This document shows positions 8,167 through 15,913 of a stretch of DNA of 64,000 nucleotides, piece after piece (within the stretch, counting starts at the first letter, position 1; the number at the start of each line of letters is the position of its first letter). The stretch lies in NCBI RefSeq assembly GCF_000708715.2, contig NZ_JENB01000018.1:62001-126000 (forward strand). Direction: 5' to 3'. Origin of the DNA: Pseudomonas putida W15Oct28. Its GTDB lineage: Bacteria > Pseudomonadota > Gammaproteobacteria > Pseudomonadales > Pseudomonadaceae. The notes beneath the pieces were generated by a model. It worked only from the letters and a program-made list of their open reading frames with translations, was not told the DNA's origin and searched no databases. Position numbers and translations under genes: made by a program.

Positions 8167-9147
8167 ATGGCAACGCCCGCCTGTTTCGACCCTCAAGCGT
8201 TTCGCGCCGCGCTCGGCACCTTTACCACGGGGGTGACCATCATCACTACCCAGGCCGAAGACGGCTCGCCTATTGGTATCACCGCCAACAGCTTCAACTC
8301 GGTTTCGCTCAACCCACCGCTGGTACTCTGGAGTCTGTCCAAGAATGCCCGCAGTCTGCCGGTGTTCAGCGGTGGTCGCCACTGGAACGTGCACGTTTTG
8401 TCGACCGAACAGGAATCCCTGTCCGGACGTTTTGCCCGCCAGGGTGAAGACAAGTTTTCTGAAGTCCAGCTCGACACCGGCATCAGCGAGGCACCGCTGC
8501 TGCAAGACTGTACGGCGCGCTTCCAATGCCGCACGGCCTTCCAGTACGAAGGCGGCGACCATGTCATCTTCGTCGGCGAAGTGCTCGCTTTCGACCATAG
8601 CGACCGCGCCCCGCTGGCCTTCCAGAGTGGCCAGTACGCCCTGGCAATGCGCAAGCCGCGCAACGAGCTGCGCCTGGCAACCACCCCGCCACCGCCCGAG
8701 TGCAGCTACACCGAAGACCTGCTCGGCTACCTGCTCGGCCGTTCGCACTACCAGATGCTGTTTGCATTGCGCCGCCTGCTGAAGAACCAACAGCTCGATG
8801 AACACGCGTTCTTCATCCTCTCCACCCTGTGCATACGGGACAACATGACCCTGGACGAGATCAACGCCTACGTCGGCTACACCGGTCATGTGGTGAGCGC
8901 CACAAGCATGCGCTTTCTCGAACGCCAGAACCTGGTCGCCCGTGAACTGGACGACAACCAGGTCCGCTATGTGCTGACAGCCGACGGGCGGGAGGCTTCG
9001 CTGCAGGAGGTGGCCCTGGCCAAAGCCGTCGAGGAGGACATCTCTGCCCGTCTTGGCGCCGGTGACAGCCAGGCGCTGAAGGTGTTGCTCAAGCGCCTGA
9101 TCGCCACGTCCGACCCGGGCTTGCCAGACCTGTGGGCACCGCGTTGA
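8167..9147 (+). CDS. Flavin reductase fused to a MarR-type winged-helix domain (C1/HsaB-like reductase)
   Basis: A 326-residue two-domain protein. Residues 1-165 are a flavin-reductase split barrel (FRAALGTFTTGVTIIT, GITANSFNSVSLNPPLVLW) that would make free reduced flavin for the oxygenase at 3536. Residues about 195-310 resemble MarR (DEHAFFILSTLCIRDNMTL, HVVSATSMRFLERQNLV, YVLTADGREA). The reductase C1 of Acinetobacter p-hydroxyphenylacetate hydroxylase has the same architecture, and there the C-terminal domain acts as an effector-released inhibitor of the reductase. ATG at 8167 is preferred over 8155 because GAGG lies 6 bases before it. It opens the plus-strand arm. Whether the MarR part still binds DNA is unknown. 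Confidence 0.85.
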   Translation: MATPACFDPQAFRAALGTFTTGVTIITTQAEDGSPIGITANSFNSVSLNPPLVLWSLSKNARSLPVFSGGRHWNVHVLSTEQESLSGRFARQGEDKFSEVQLDTGISEAPLLQDCTARFQCRTAFQYEGGDHVIFVGEVLAFDHSDRAPLAFQSGQYALAMRKPRNELRLATTPPPPECSYTEDLLGYLLGRSHYQMLFALRRLLKNQQLDEHAFFILSTLCIRDNMTLDEINAYVGYTGHVVSATSMRFLERQNLVARELDDNQVRYVLTADGREASLQEVALAKAVEEDISARLGAGDSQALKVLLKRLIATSDPGLPDLWAPR

Positions 9148-9173
9148 GCACTGTGACTTCCCTGAACCATTAG

Positions 9174-9181
9174 AACAACAA
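9174..9181 (+). promoter_or_regulatory. AAnAAnAA motif (possible Hfq/Crc target) before the SDR start
   Basis: AACAACAA ends 9 bases before the SDR ATG and runs into its Shine-Dalgarno AAGGA. Binding of Hfq/Crc here would block ribosome loading. It is an exact match to the AAnAAnAA consensus and the third such site at a start codon in this cluster. Confidence 0.5.
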
Positions 9182-9189
9182 GGACAGCC

Positions 9190-9963
9190 ATGAGCATTCT
9201 GCAACGCTTCAACCTCACTGGCAGTGTCGCCATTGTCACCGGCAGCGGCCGTGGCATAGGCCGTGCCATTGCCCTGGCCTACGCCGATGCCGGCGCTGAT
9301 GTGGTCTGCAGCGCCCGTTCGCTGGCAGATGTCGAGGCCGTCGCCGAAGAGGTGCGCAGCCGAGGGCGGCGCGCCCTGGCCTTTAGCTGCGATGTCACCG
9401 ACAGCGAACAGCGCAGCGCCCTGGTCGCCAACGCCGCCGAACAGCTGGGGCGCATTACCCATCTGGTCAACAACGCCGGCGGCGGCGGCCCCAACGACCC
9501 GCTGAAGATGAGCCCGGAAGATTTCGAGCAGGTGTTGAGCTTCAACGTCAGCGCCGCCTACGCCCTTTCTCAGCTGTGCGTACCCCTGATGCGCGACGCC
9601 GGGGGCGGCAACATCATCAACATCACCTCTGTGGCCGCCCGTTACGCCCAGCGCCACTTCAGCGCCTACGGCACCGCCAAGGCTGCGCTGACCCACCTGA
9701 CGCGCCTGCTGGCACAAGAGTTCGCGCCGCAGATCCGGGTCAATGCGGTGGCGCCCGGGCCGATCCTGACCGACGCCCTGGCCGGGGTCATGCCCGATGC
9801 CATGCGCAAGACGATGGAAAACAACACCCCGCTCAAATGCCTGGGTCAGCCAGAGGACATCGCCGCCGCTGCCCTGTACCTGGCAAGCCCCGCCTCCGCC
9901 TGGGTCACCGGCAAGATCATCGATGTCGATGGCGGCGCCGATTCCAGTGTCTGGCCGGGCTGA
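9190..9963 (+). CDS. Short-chain dehydrogenase/reductase
   Basis: A 257-residue classical SDR. The cofactor motif TGSGRGIGRA is at residues 17-26, NNAGGGG follows in the middle, then catalytic Ser in NITSVAA, and YGTAKAA with the YxxxK pair. The C-terminal VTGKIIDVDGG is standard for FabG-like enzymes. It would interconvert a hydroxyl and a ketone with NAD(P)H. In this neighbourhood a hydroxysteroid or ring-alcohol dehydrogenase that makes the ketone for the KstD-type enzymes is plausible. It lies 42 bases after the flavin reductase in the same direction. Precise substrate cannot be read from the sequence. Confidence 0.85.
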   Translation: MSILQRFNLTGSVAIVTGSGRGIGRAIALAYADAGADVVCSARSLADVEAVAEEVRSRGRRALAFSCDVTDSEQRSALVANAAEQLGRITHLVNNAGGGGPNDPLKMSPEDFEQVLSFNVSAAYALSQLCVPLMRDAGGGNIINITSVAARYAQRHFSAYGTAKAALTHLTRLLAQEFAPQIRVNAVAPGPILTDALAGVMPDAMRKTMENNTPLKCLGQPEDIAAAALYLASPASAWVTGKIIDVDGGADSSVWPG

Positions 9964-10028
9964 AGCCTTGTTGCCGGGCGCTGCAGGTGGCCCGGCCTGT
10001 TATCCACTTGCCACAGAGCGACCTCCCC

Positions 10029-10820
10029 ATGGATGCGCAGCTGATTGAAACACTGGGCGATGAGCTGTTCCACGCCCTGAACGCACGCCAGAGCCTGCCC
10101 CCGCTGACCCAACGTCACCCGGCCATCAGCCTTGATGACGCGTACCGGATTTCCCTGCGGTTTCTGGCGCGTCGCGAAGCGCTGGGCGAGCAAGTGATCG
10201 GCAAGAAAATCGGGGTAACCAGCCGCGCCGTGCAAGAAATGCTCGATGTGCACCAGCCCGATTTTGGTTTTCTGACCGACCGTATGCAGGTCGCCGATGG
10301 CAGCGACGTCAGCTTTGCTGCCCACCACTTGGTGCAACCACGGGCCGAAGGCGAGATTGCCTTTGTACTGGGCGAAGACCTGCAAGGTACCGACATCAGT
10401 GCCGACGATGTACTGGCGGCCAGCGAGTGGGTACTGCCGTGTTTCGAGATTGTCGACTCGCGTATCGAGAACTGGCAGATCCGCATTCAGGACACCGTTG
10501 CCGACAACGCCTCTTGCGGTGTTTTCGCCCTGGGCCGGCAGCGCGTCAATCCGCGTGACCTGGACCTGGCCAAGGTCCAGTTGCACCTGTTCAAGAACGG
10601 TCTGCCGGTGGGCAGCGGCCTTGGCTCGGCGGTGCAAGGCCACCCTTGCGCCGCCGTGGCCTGGCTGGCCAACACCCTGGGCCGGCTGGGCATCCCGTTT
10701 CGCAAGGGCGAAATCATTCTGTCCGGCGCCCTCGCGCCGCTGGTACCGGTCGCCCCGGGTGACTTCGTCAGCCTGTCGCTGAGCGGCATGGGCGAGATGC
10801 ACCTGCACTTCGTGCCCTGA
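10029..10820 (+). CDS. 2-hydroxypenta-2,4-dienoate (2-keto-4-pentenoate) hydratase
   Basis: A 263-residue member of the MhpD/DmpE/TesE hydratase family, about the family's usual length. It adds water to 2-hydroxypenta-2,4-dienoate to give 4-hydroxy-2-oxovalerate. Typical stretches are GKKIGVTSRAVQEMLDVHQP, PDFGFLTDRM, EIAFVLGEDL and the C-terminal GEIILSGALAPLVPVAPGDF. The first three of these regions supply the metal-binding and active-site acids in the family. The ATG at 10029 lacks a good Shine-Dalgarno. It is the first of the three-gene lower meta-cleavage set with the acylating dehydrogenase and the aldolase. In steroid degraders the same reaction is done by TesE/HsaE on 2-hydroxyhexa-2,4-dienoate. 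Confidence 0.9.
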   Translation: MDAQLIETLGDELFHALNARQSLPPLTQRHPAISLDDAYRISLRFLARREALGEQVIGKKIGVTSRAVQEMLDVHQPDFGFLTDRMQVADGSDVSFAAHHLVQPRAEGEIAFVLGEDLQGTDISADDVLAASEWVLPCFEIVDSRIENWQIRIQDTVADNASCGVFALGRQRVNPRDLDLAKVQLHLFKNGLPVGSGLGSAVQGHPCAAVAWLANTLGRLGIPFRKGEIILSGALAPLVPVAPGDFVSLSLSGMGEMHLHFVP

Positions 10821-10858
10821 GCCTGCGGCCCTACCTTCTTCCGAGCGAGAACAATGCC

Positions 10859-11788
10859 ATGAGTAAAAAGATCAAATGCGCCCTCATCGGGCCCGGCAAC
10901 ATCGGTACCGACCTGCTGTACAAGCTAAAGCGCAGTGAAGTACTGGAGCCCGTCTGGATGGTGGGTATCGATGCCACCTCCGAAGGCCTGGCCCGCGCCG
11001 CCGCGCTGGGCCTGAAAACCACCAGCGAGGGCGTTGACGGCCTGCTGCCGCATGTAGTGGAAGACGGCATCCAGATCGCCTTCGATGCCACCTCCGCCTA
11101 TGTGCATGCCGAGAACAGCCGCAAGCTCAATGCCCTGGGTGTGCTGATGATCGACCTGACGCCGGCGGCCATCGGCCCCTACTGTGTGCCGCCGGTCAAC
11201 CTCGAACACAACCTTGGCCTGGGCGCGATGAACGTCAACATGGTGACCTGTGGCGGCCAGGCGACCATCCCGCTGGTGGCCGCGGTGTCCAGCGTGCAGC
11301 CGGTGGCCTATGCCGAGATCATTGCCACGGCGGCCTCGAAATCGGTCGGCCCGGGCACACGCAAGAACATCGATGAATTCACCCGCACCACCGCTGCAGC
11401 GGTGGAACAGGTAGGGGGCGCGAAAAAGGGCAAGGCGATCATCATCGTCAACCCCGCCGAGCCGCCGCTGATCATGCGCGACACCGTGCACTGTCTGACC
11501 GAAACCGAGCCTGATCAGGCGGCCATCACCGCCGCGATTGCCGACATGATCGCGCAAGTCCAGCGCTATGTGCCCGGCTACAAGCTGGTCAACGGCCCGG
11601 TGTTCGACGGCAACCGGGTGTCGATTTTCATGGAAGTCGAAGGCCTGGGCGACTACCTGCCCAAATATGCCGGCAACCTCGACATCATGACCGCCGCCGC
11701 CGCGCGCACCGCCGAGATGTTTGCCGAAGCAATGCTCAAAGGCGATCTGACCCTGCGTGCCAGCACCCCACAACCTGCCATCGCCTAA
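10859..11788 (+). CDS. Acetaldehyde dehydrogenase (acylating)
   Basis: A 309-residue MhpF/DmpF/TesF-type enzyme that converts acetaldehyde (or propanal in steroid pathways) with CoA and NAD to acyl-CoA. GPGNIGTD near the N-terminus binds NAD and the catalytic Cys is residue 131 in MVTCGGQAT. The protein forms a channelling complex with the aldolase encoded immediately downstream (10-base gap). The length matches the family. Its partner and the preceding hydratase leave little doubt about the reaction; the chain length of the aldehyde is open. Confidence 0.95.
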   Translation: MSKKIKCALIGPGNIGTDLLYKLKRSEVLEPVWMVGIDATSEGLARAAALGLKTTSEGVDGLLPHVVEDGIQIAFDATSAYVHAENSRKLNALGVLMIDLTPAAIGPYCVPPVNLEHNLGLGAMNVNMVTCGGQATIPLVAAVSSVQPVAYAEIIATAASKSVGPGTRKNIDEFTRTTAAAVEQVGGAKKGKAIIIVNPAEPPLIMRDTVHCLTETEPDQAAITAAIADMIAQVQRYVPGYKLVNGPVFDGNRVSIFMEVEGLGDYLPKYAGNLDIMTAAAARTAEMFAEAMLKGDLTLRASTPQPAIA

Positions 11789-11798
11789 GGAGCGCGCC

Positions 11799-12830
11799 AT
11801 GGACCTTCACGGTAAATCCATCACCGTCCACGACATGTGCCTGCGTGACGGCATGCACCCCAAACGCCACCAGATCACCCTGCAGCAAATGAAAGACATC
11901 GCCTGTGGCCTGGACGCCGCCGGTGTCCCGTTGATCGAGGTGACCCATGGCGATGGCCTGGGGGGCAGTTCGCTGAACTATGGCTTTCCGGCGCACAGCG
12001 ACGAGGCGTATTTGTCGGCGGTCATCCCGCTGATGAAAAACGCCAAGGTCTCGGCCCTGCTGCTACCGGGCATCGGCACGGTGGATCACCTGCAGATGGC
12101 CTACGAGCTGGGCGTCAGCACCATTCGCGTCGCCACCCACTGCACGGAAGCAGACGTGTCCGAACAGCACCTTGGCGCGGCCCGCAAGCTGGGCATGGAC
12201 ACCGTCGGGTTCCTGATGATGGCCCATATGAACAGCCCGCAAGGCCTGGTCACCCAGGGCAAGCTGATGGAAAGCTACGGCGCCAATTGCATCTATATCA
12301 CCGACTCGGCCGGCTACCTGCTGCCCCATGACGTCAGCGCGCGGGTCGCGGCGCTGCGTGCAGCGCTCAAGCCTGAAACTGAAATCGGCTTCCATGGCCA
12401 TCACAACCTGTCGATGGGCGTGTCCAACTCGATTGCGGCCATTGCCGCTGGTGCCACCCGTATCGATGCTGCTTGTGCAGGCTTGGGCGCGGGTGCCGGC
12501 AATACCCCCATGGAAGTGCTGGTGGCCGTCTGCGACCGCATGGGCATCGAAACCGGCGTCAGTGTGTTCGGTATCCAGGACGTTGCCGAAGACCTGGTGG
12601 TGCCGATCATGGACTTCCCGATCCGTAGCGACCGCGATGCCCTGACCATGGGCTATGCCGGTGTCTACGGCTCGTTCTTGCTGTTTGCCAAGCGTGCCGA
12701 GAAAAAGTACGGCGTCCCGGCGCGGGAAATTCTTGTCGAGATGGGCCGGCGCGGCATGGTCGGCGGCCAGGAAGACATGATCGAAGACACTGCCATGACC
12801 CTGGCCAGGCAACGCCAAGCCAGCGCCTGA
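11799..12830 (+). CDS. 4-hydroxy-2-oxovalerate aldolase
   Basis: A 343-residue DmpG/MhpE/TesG-type class II aldolase of the HMGL-like TIM-barrel family. It splits 4-hydroxy-2-oxovalerate into pyruvate and acetaldehyde, which passes to the dehydrogenase encoded just upstream. MCLRDGMHPKRHQ near residue 15 holds the metal-binding Asp, and GFHGHHNLSMGVSNS the metal-binding His pair. AAGATRIDAACAGLGAGAGN is the conserved barrel strand. The ATG at 11799 follows AAGGAG. The upstream in-frame ATG at 11757 lies inside the dehydrogenase gene and is rejected. End products feed directly into the TCA cycle. Confidence 0.95.
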   Translation: MDLHGKSITVHDMCLRDGMHPKRHQITLQQMKDIACGLDAAGVPLIEVTHGDGLGGSSLNYGFPAHSDEAYLSAVIPLMKNAKVSALLLPGIGTVDHLQMAYELGVSTIRVATHCTEADVSEQHLGAARKLGMDTVGFLMMAHMNSPQGLVTQGKLMESYGANCIYITDSAGYLLPHDVSARVAALRAALKPETEIGFHGHHNLSMGVSNSIAAIAAGATRIDAACAGLGAGAGNTPMEVLVAVCDRMGIETGVSVFGIQDVAEDLVVPIMDFPIRSDRDALTMGYAGVYGSFLLFAKRAEKKYGVPAREILVEMGRRGMVGGQEDMIEDTAMTLARQRQASA

Positions 12831-12897
12831 CCGCTGCACGGGGCCCAGGCACAGCCTGGGCCATTGCCCTCCTCTGCGGTTTGACCGGGAGTCATCC

Positions 12898-14223
12898 ATG
12901 AGCAGTTTGCATTCTCAACCCATCGGCTGGCGCAGCCATGGTCTGCTGTTTGTGCTCGCGATGATGTACGCCGATAACTTTGTCGGGCGGCAGATCATTG
13001 CCGTGATGATCGAACCGCTCAAACAAGAGTTCGGTGCCAGCGACACCGCCATGGGCCTGGTCTCTGGCCTGGCCTTCGCTGCCGTCTATGTGCTGCTGGG
13101 CCTGCCGGCCGGGCGCCTGGCCGACCGCCTGCCACGCACACGCCTGCTGGCCATCACCTGCCTGCTGTGGGCGCTGGCCACCGTGGTGTGCGGCCTGTCC
13201 ACCAGCTTTGCGATGCTGGTGATCGCGCGCATGGCGGTGGCGGTCTTCGAGTCGCCGAGCACCTCGACCTCGATGTCGATCATCGCCGATATCTACCCGC
13301 CGCACCGGCGTTCTTTTGCCATCAGTTGCTACACCGCCGCGCCGACGTTTTCCACCATCATCGCCCTCAGTGCCGGCGCCTGGGTGGTTGACCAATATGG
13401 CTGGCGCAGCGCCTTTTTTGCCGTCGCCCTGCCCTCCCTGCTGATCAGCGCGGTGTTTGCCTTTGTGATGCGCGACCCGGTACGCGGGCGCTTCGACCTC
13501 CCCCATTGCCACGCCACCCAGGCTGCACCGCCCATTCAAAGCCTGCTGGGCAGCGCTCGCGCACTCATGGCGCAACCGGCCTACCGTTGCCTGGTGCTGG
13601 CGTGCGGCATCACCACCTTCAGCGCCTATGCCTTTGCCATGTGGAATGCCAGCTTCCTGGTGCGCTCGCATGACCTGCCGCTGCACTACGCCGGCCTGCT
13701 GGCCGGCCTGGTCGGCGGCACCTTTGCCGGGCTAGGGGCCCTGTTCAGTGGTTGGCTGGCTGACCGCCTGGTGATCAGGAGCCAGCAGTGGCAAATCGGC
13801 ATTCCGCTCATCGGCCATGTGCTCGGCAATTGCGCGTTGATCATCTACCTGCTGTGGCCGCGTGACATCCTGCTGTATGCGGGTGCGGTTCCGGTACCCA
13901 GCGCAATGCTCTGGTGTGCGCTGGGCAGCTTTTTCTCGGTGTGGTGGGTCGGGCCCTGCTTCTCGTTGTTGACCCAGTTGGTGCCCGCCCACCGCCGTGC
14001 GACCGCGGTGGCACTGCAGACCATCATCTCGACCTTGTGTGGGGTCGGTATCGGCCCGTTGGCTACCGGGCTACTGAGCGATGCGCTGCTGCCGGTGCTG
14101 GCGGACGAGTCGCTGCGCTACGCCCTGCTGCTGGTCAGCCTTACCATCGTCATACCGATCGTTCTGCTCTGGCGTACCTATCAGCACCTGACCGCCCCCT
14201 CGCGGCTTTCCGCCTATGCCTGA
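12898..14223 (+). CDS. MFS transporter of the catabolic cluster
   Basis: A 441-residue major facilitator protein with about 12 hydrophobic segments. The N-terminal half shows MYADNFVGRQIIAVMIEPLK and the loop motif GRLADRLPRTRLL between helices 2 and 3; GWLADRL is the matching loop in the second half. It resembles spinster/sugar-acid-type carriers that often accompany aromatic or steroid acid pathways. Its place as the last clear catabolic gene of the plus arm suggests uptake of the growth substrate or export of an intermediate. The start has GGGAG 6 bases upstream. Confidence 0.85.
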   Translation: MSSLHSQPIGWRSHGLLFVLAMMYADNFVGRQIIAVMIEPLKQEFGASDTAMGLVSGLAFAAVYVLLGLPAGRLADRLPRTRLLAITCLLWALATVVCGLSTSFAMLVIARMAVAVFESPSTSTSMSIIADIYPPHRRSFAISCYTAAPTFSTIIALSAGAWVVDQYGWRSAFFAVALPSLLISAVFAFVMRDPVRGRFDLPHCHATQAAPPIQSLLGSARALMAQPAYRCLVLACGITTFSAYAFAMWNASFLVRSHDLPLHYAGLLAGLVGGTFAGLGALFSGWLADRLVIRSQQWQIGIPLIGHVLGNCALIIYLLWPRDILLYAGAVPVPSAMLWCALGSFFSVWWVGPCFSLLTQLVPAHRRATAVALQTIISTLCGVGIGPLATGLLSDALLPVLADESLRYALLLVSLTIVIPIVLLWRTYQHLTAPSRLSAYA

Positions 14224-14355
14224 TGCCTGCGCCCTGTCGCCAGTAAACGCCGATCAACTAGTTGAAACGGACGATCCACCCGCACACGCCCTGCGTTACC
14301 GTCATTGTCAGAACCCCACTGCCCCGCGTTCGCACTATCAATGACTGGAGAGCTT

Positions 14356-15105
14356 ATGAGGATACTGGTAAGCGTCAAACGAGTGGTCGACTACAACGTC
14401 AAGGTCCGCGTCAAGGCGGACAACTCCGGCGTCGACCTGGCCAACGTCAAGATGGCCATGAATCCCTTCTGCGAAATCGCTGTGGAAGAAGCCGTGCGCT
14501 TGAAAGAGACAGGCATTGCGAGCGAAATCGTCGTCGTTTCCGTCGGCCCGGCCACTGCCCAGGAACAGCTGCGTACCGCCCTGGCCCTGGGTGCCGACCG
14601 TGCCATCCTGGTAGAAACCGCTGACGAGCTGAACTCCCTGGCGGTGGCCAAGGCGTTGAAAGCCGTTGTCGACAAAGAGCAGCCGCAGCTGGTCATCCTC
14701 GGTAAACAGGCCATCGACAGTGACAACAACCAGACCGGCCAGATGCTGGCTGCGCTGACCGGCTTTGCCCAGGGTACCTTTGCCTCCAAGGCGGTCGTTG
14801 CTGGCGACAAGCTGAACGTCACCCGCGAAATCGATGGCGGCCTGCAGACCGTATCGCTGAACCTGCCAGCCATCCTCACCACCGACCTGCGCCTGAACGA
14901 GCCACGCTATGCGTCGCTGCCGAACATCATGAAGGCCAAGAAGAAGCCGCTGGAGACCGTTACGCCAGACGCGCTGGGCGTTTCCCTCGCCTCCACCAAC
15001 AAGATTCTGAAGGTTGAAGCGCCCGCTGCCCGCAGCGCTGGCATCAAGGTCAAGTCGGTGGCCGAACTGGTCGAGAAGCTGAAGAACGAAGCGAAGGTAA
15101 TCTGA
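14356..15105 (+). CDS. Electron transfer flavoprotein beta subunit, second copy
   Basis: A complete 249-residue EtfB, the AMP-binding small subunit of ETF, which carries electrons from acyl-CoA dehydrogenases to ETF-QO. It matches the EtfB at 24048 except at about 14 residues, most in the first 150. The DNA alternates between diverged stretches and long identical blocks. The upstream regions of the two copies are unrelated. GGAG precedes the ATG. The partner EtfA next to it is truncated, so this copy could work only with the distant EtfA. It may once have belonged to the catabolic cluster, which lies 132 bases to its left on the same strand. Confidence 0.93.
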   Translation: MRILVSVKRVVDYNVKVRVKADNSGVDLANVKMAMNPFCEIAVEEAVRLKETGIASEIVVVSVGPATAQEQLRTALALGADRAILVETADELNSLAVAKALKAVVDKEQPQLVILGKQAIDSDNNQTGQMLAALTGFAQGTFASKAVVAGDKLNVTREIDGGLQTVSLNLPAILTTDLRLNEPRYASLPNIMKAKKKPLETVTPDALGVSLASTNKILKVEAPAARSAGIKVKSVAELVEKLKNEAKVI

Positions 15106-15767
15106 TATGACTGTCCTGGTTGTCGCTGACCTTCTACAAGGTCCGGAAAACGGTGCCGTAGCCCCGGCCACCCTGAACACTGTCGCTGCAGCCGCCAAGA
15201 TCGGTGGTGATGTGCACGTGCTGGTCGCTGGCCAGAACGTCGGCGGCGTTGCCGAGTCTGCTGCCAAGATCGCTGGTGTGGCCAAGGTGCTGGTTGCCGA
15301 TAACGCCGCCTATCTGCCGGAAAACGTTGCGCCGCTGATCGTTGCGCTTGTTGAACAAGGCGGGGCCAACGGTTACAGCCACGTGATGGCCGCGGCCACC
15401 ACCAATGGCAAGAACATCCTGCCGCGCGTTGCCGCGCAGCTGGACGTGGACCAGATTTCCGAGATCATCGCGGTCGAGTCCGCCGACACCTTCAAGCGCC
15501 CGATCTACGCCGGTAACGCCATTGCCACCGTGCAATCGAGCGCTTCGGTCAAGGTTATCACCGTGCGTACCACCGGCTTCGACCCAGTCGCTGCCGAAGG
15601 TGGCTCGGCTGCTGTTGAAGCGGTGAGTGCCGCACACAACGCCGGTATCTCGGCATTTGTCGGTGAAGCGCTGGCCAAGTCCGACCGCCCAGAGCTGACC
15701 GCTGCCAAGATCGTCGTTTCCGGCGGCCGCGGCATGGGCAACGGTGACAACTTCAAGCACCTGTACA
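14374..15767 (+). repeat. Duplicated etfB-etfA' segment, copy 1
   Basis: This stretch is highly similar to 24066-25453 (offset 9692, changing to 9686 after a two-codon length difference in etfA). Similarity begins within the seventh codon of etfB and stops abruptly inside etfA at the pvdT junction. Long runs are identical, including third codon positions, while the 5' part of etfB and one patch of etfA are diverged. The mosaic pattern suggests gene conversion between paralogues. Confidence 0.9.
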
Positions 15768-15913
15768 ACCGGGTCGAGCCCGGCGGCTTTGCGGGCGGGC
15801 ATGAAACCGAATATCACGCCGGTGGCCACGGCACAGGCGAAGGCGCCGAAGATGGCCATGGCGGAAAAGGCCACGGCCACCTGGGCCAAGGCCAGGCCGG
15901 CACCGACCAGTAG
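15107..15913 (+). pseudogene. Truncated electron transfer flavoprotein alpha subunit, second copy
   Basis: The first 220 codons correspond to EtfA of the complete copy at 24799. From about 15768 the sequence becomes antisense pvdT and the frame runs on for 48 unrelated, Gly/His-rich residues (GGHETEYHAGGHGTGEG) to a stop. The lost part, about 95 residues, is the C-terminal FAD-binding domain, including the QTGKIVAPQLYIAVGISG region. The product cannot hold FAD as a normal ETF would. A patch near residue 70 also differs: it lacks three residues and has VEQGGANG where the other copy has ELANG. It starts one base after the etfB stop, as in the intact operon. Confidence 0.92.

Noticed and set aside
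9576..10028. N-terminal extension of the hydratase frame across the SDR gene
   Set aside because: It overlaps a certain SDR in another frame, and the family's N-terminus begins near the ATG at 10029.
15762..15775. Insertion sequence at the etfA'/pvdT junction
   Set aside because: No terminal inverted repeats, target duplication or transposase fragment could be seen on either side.
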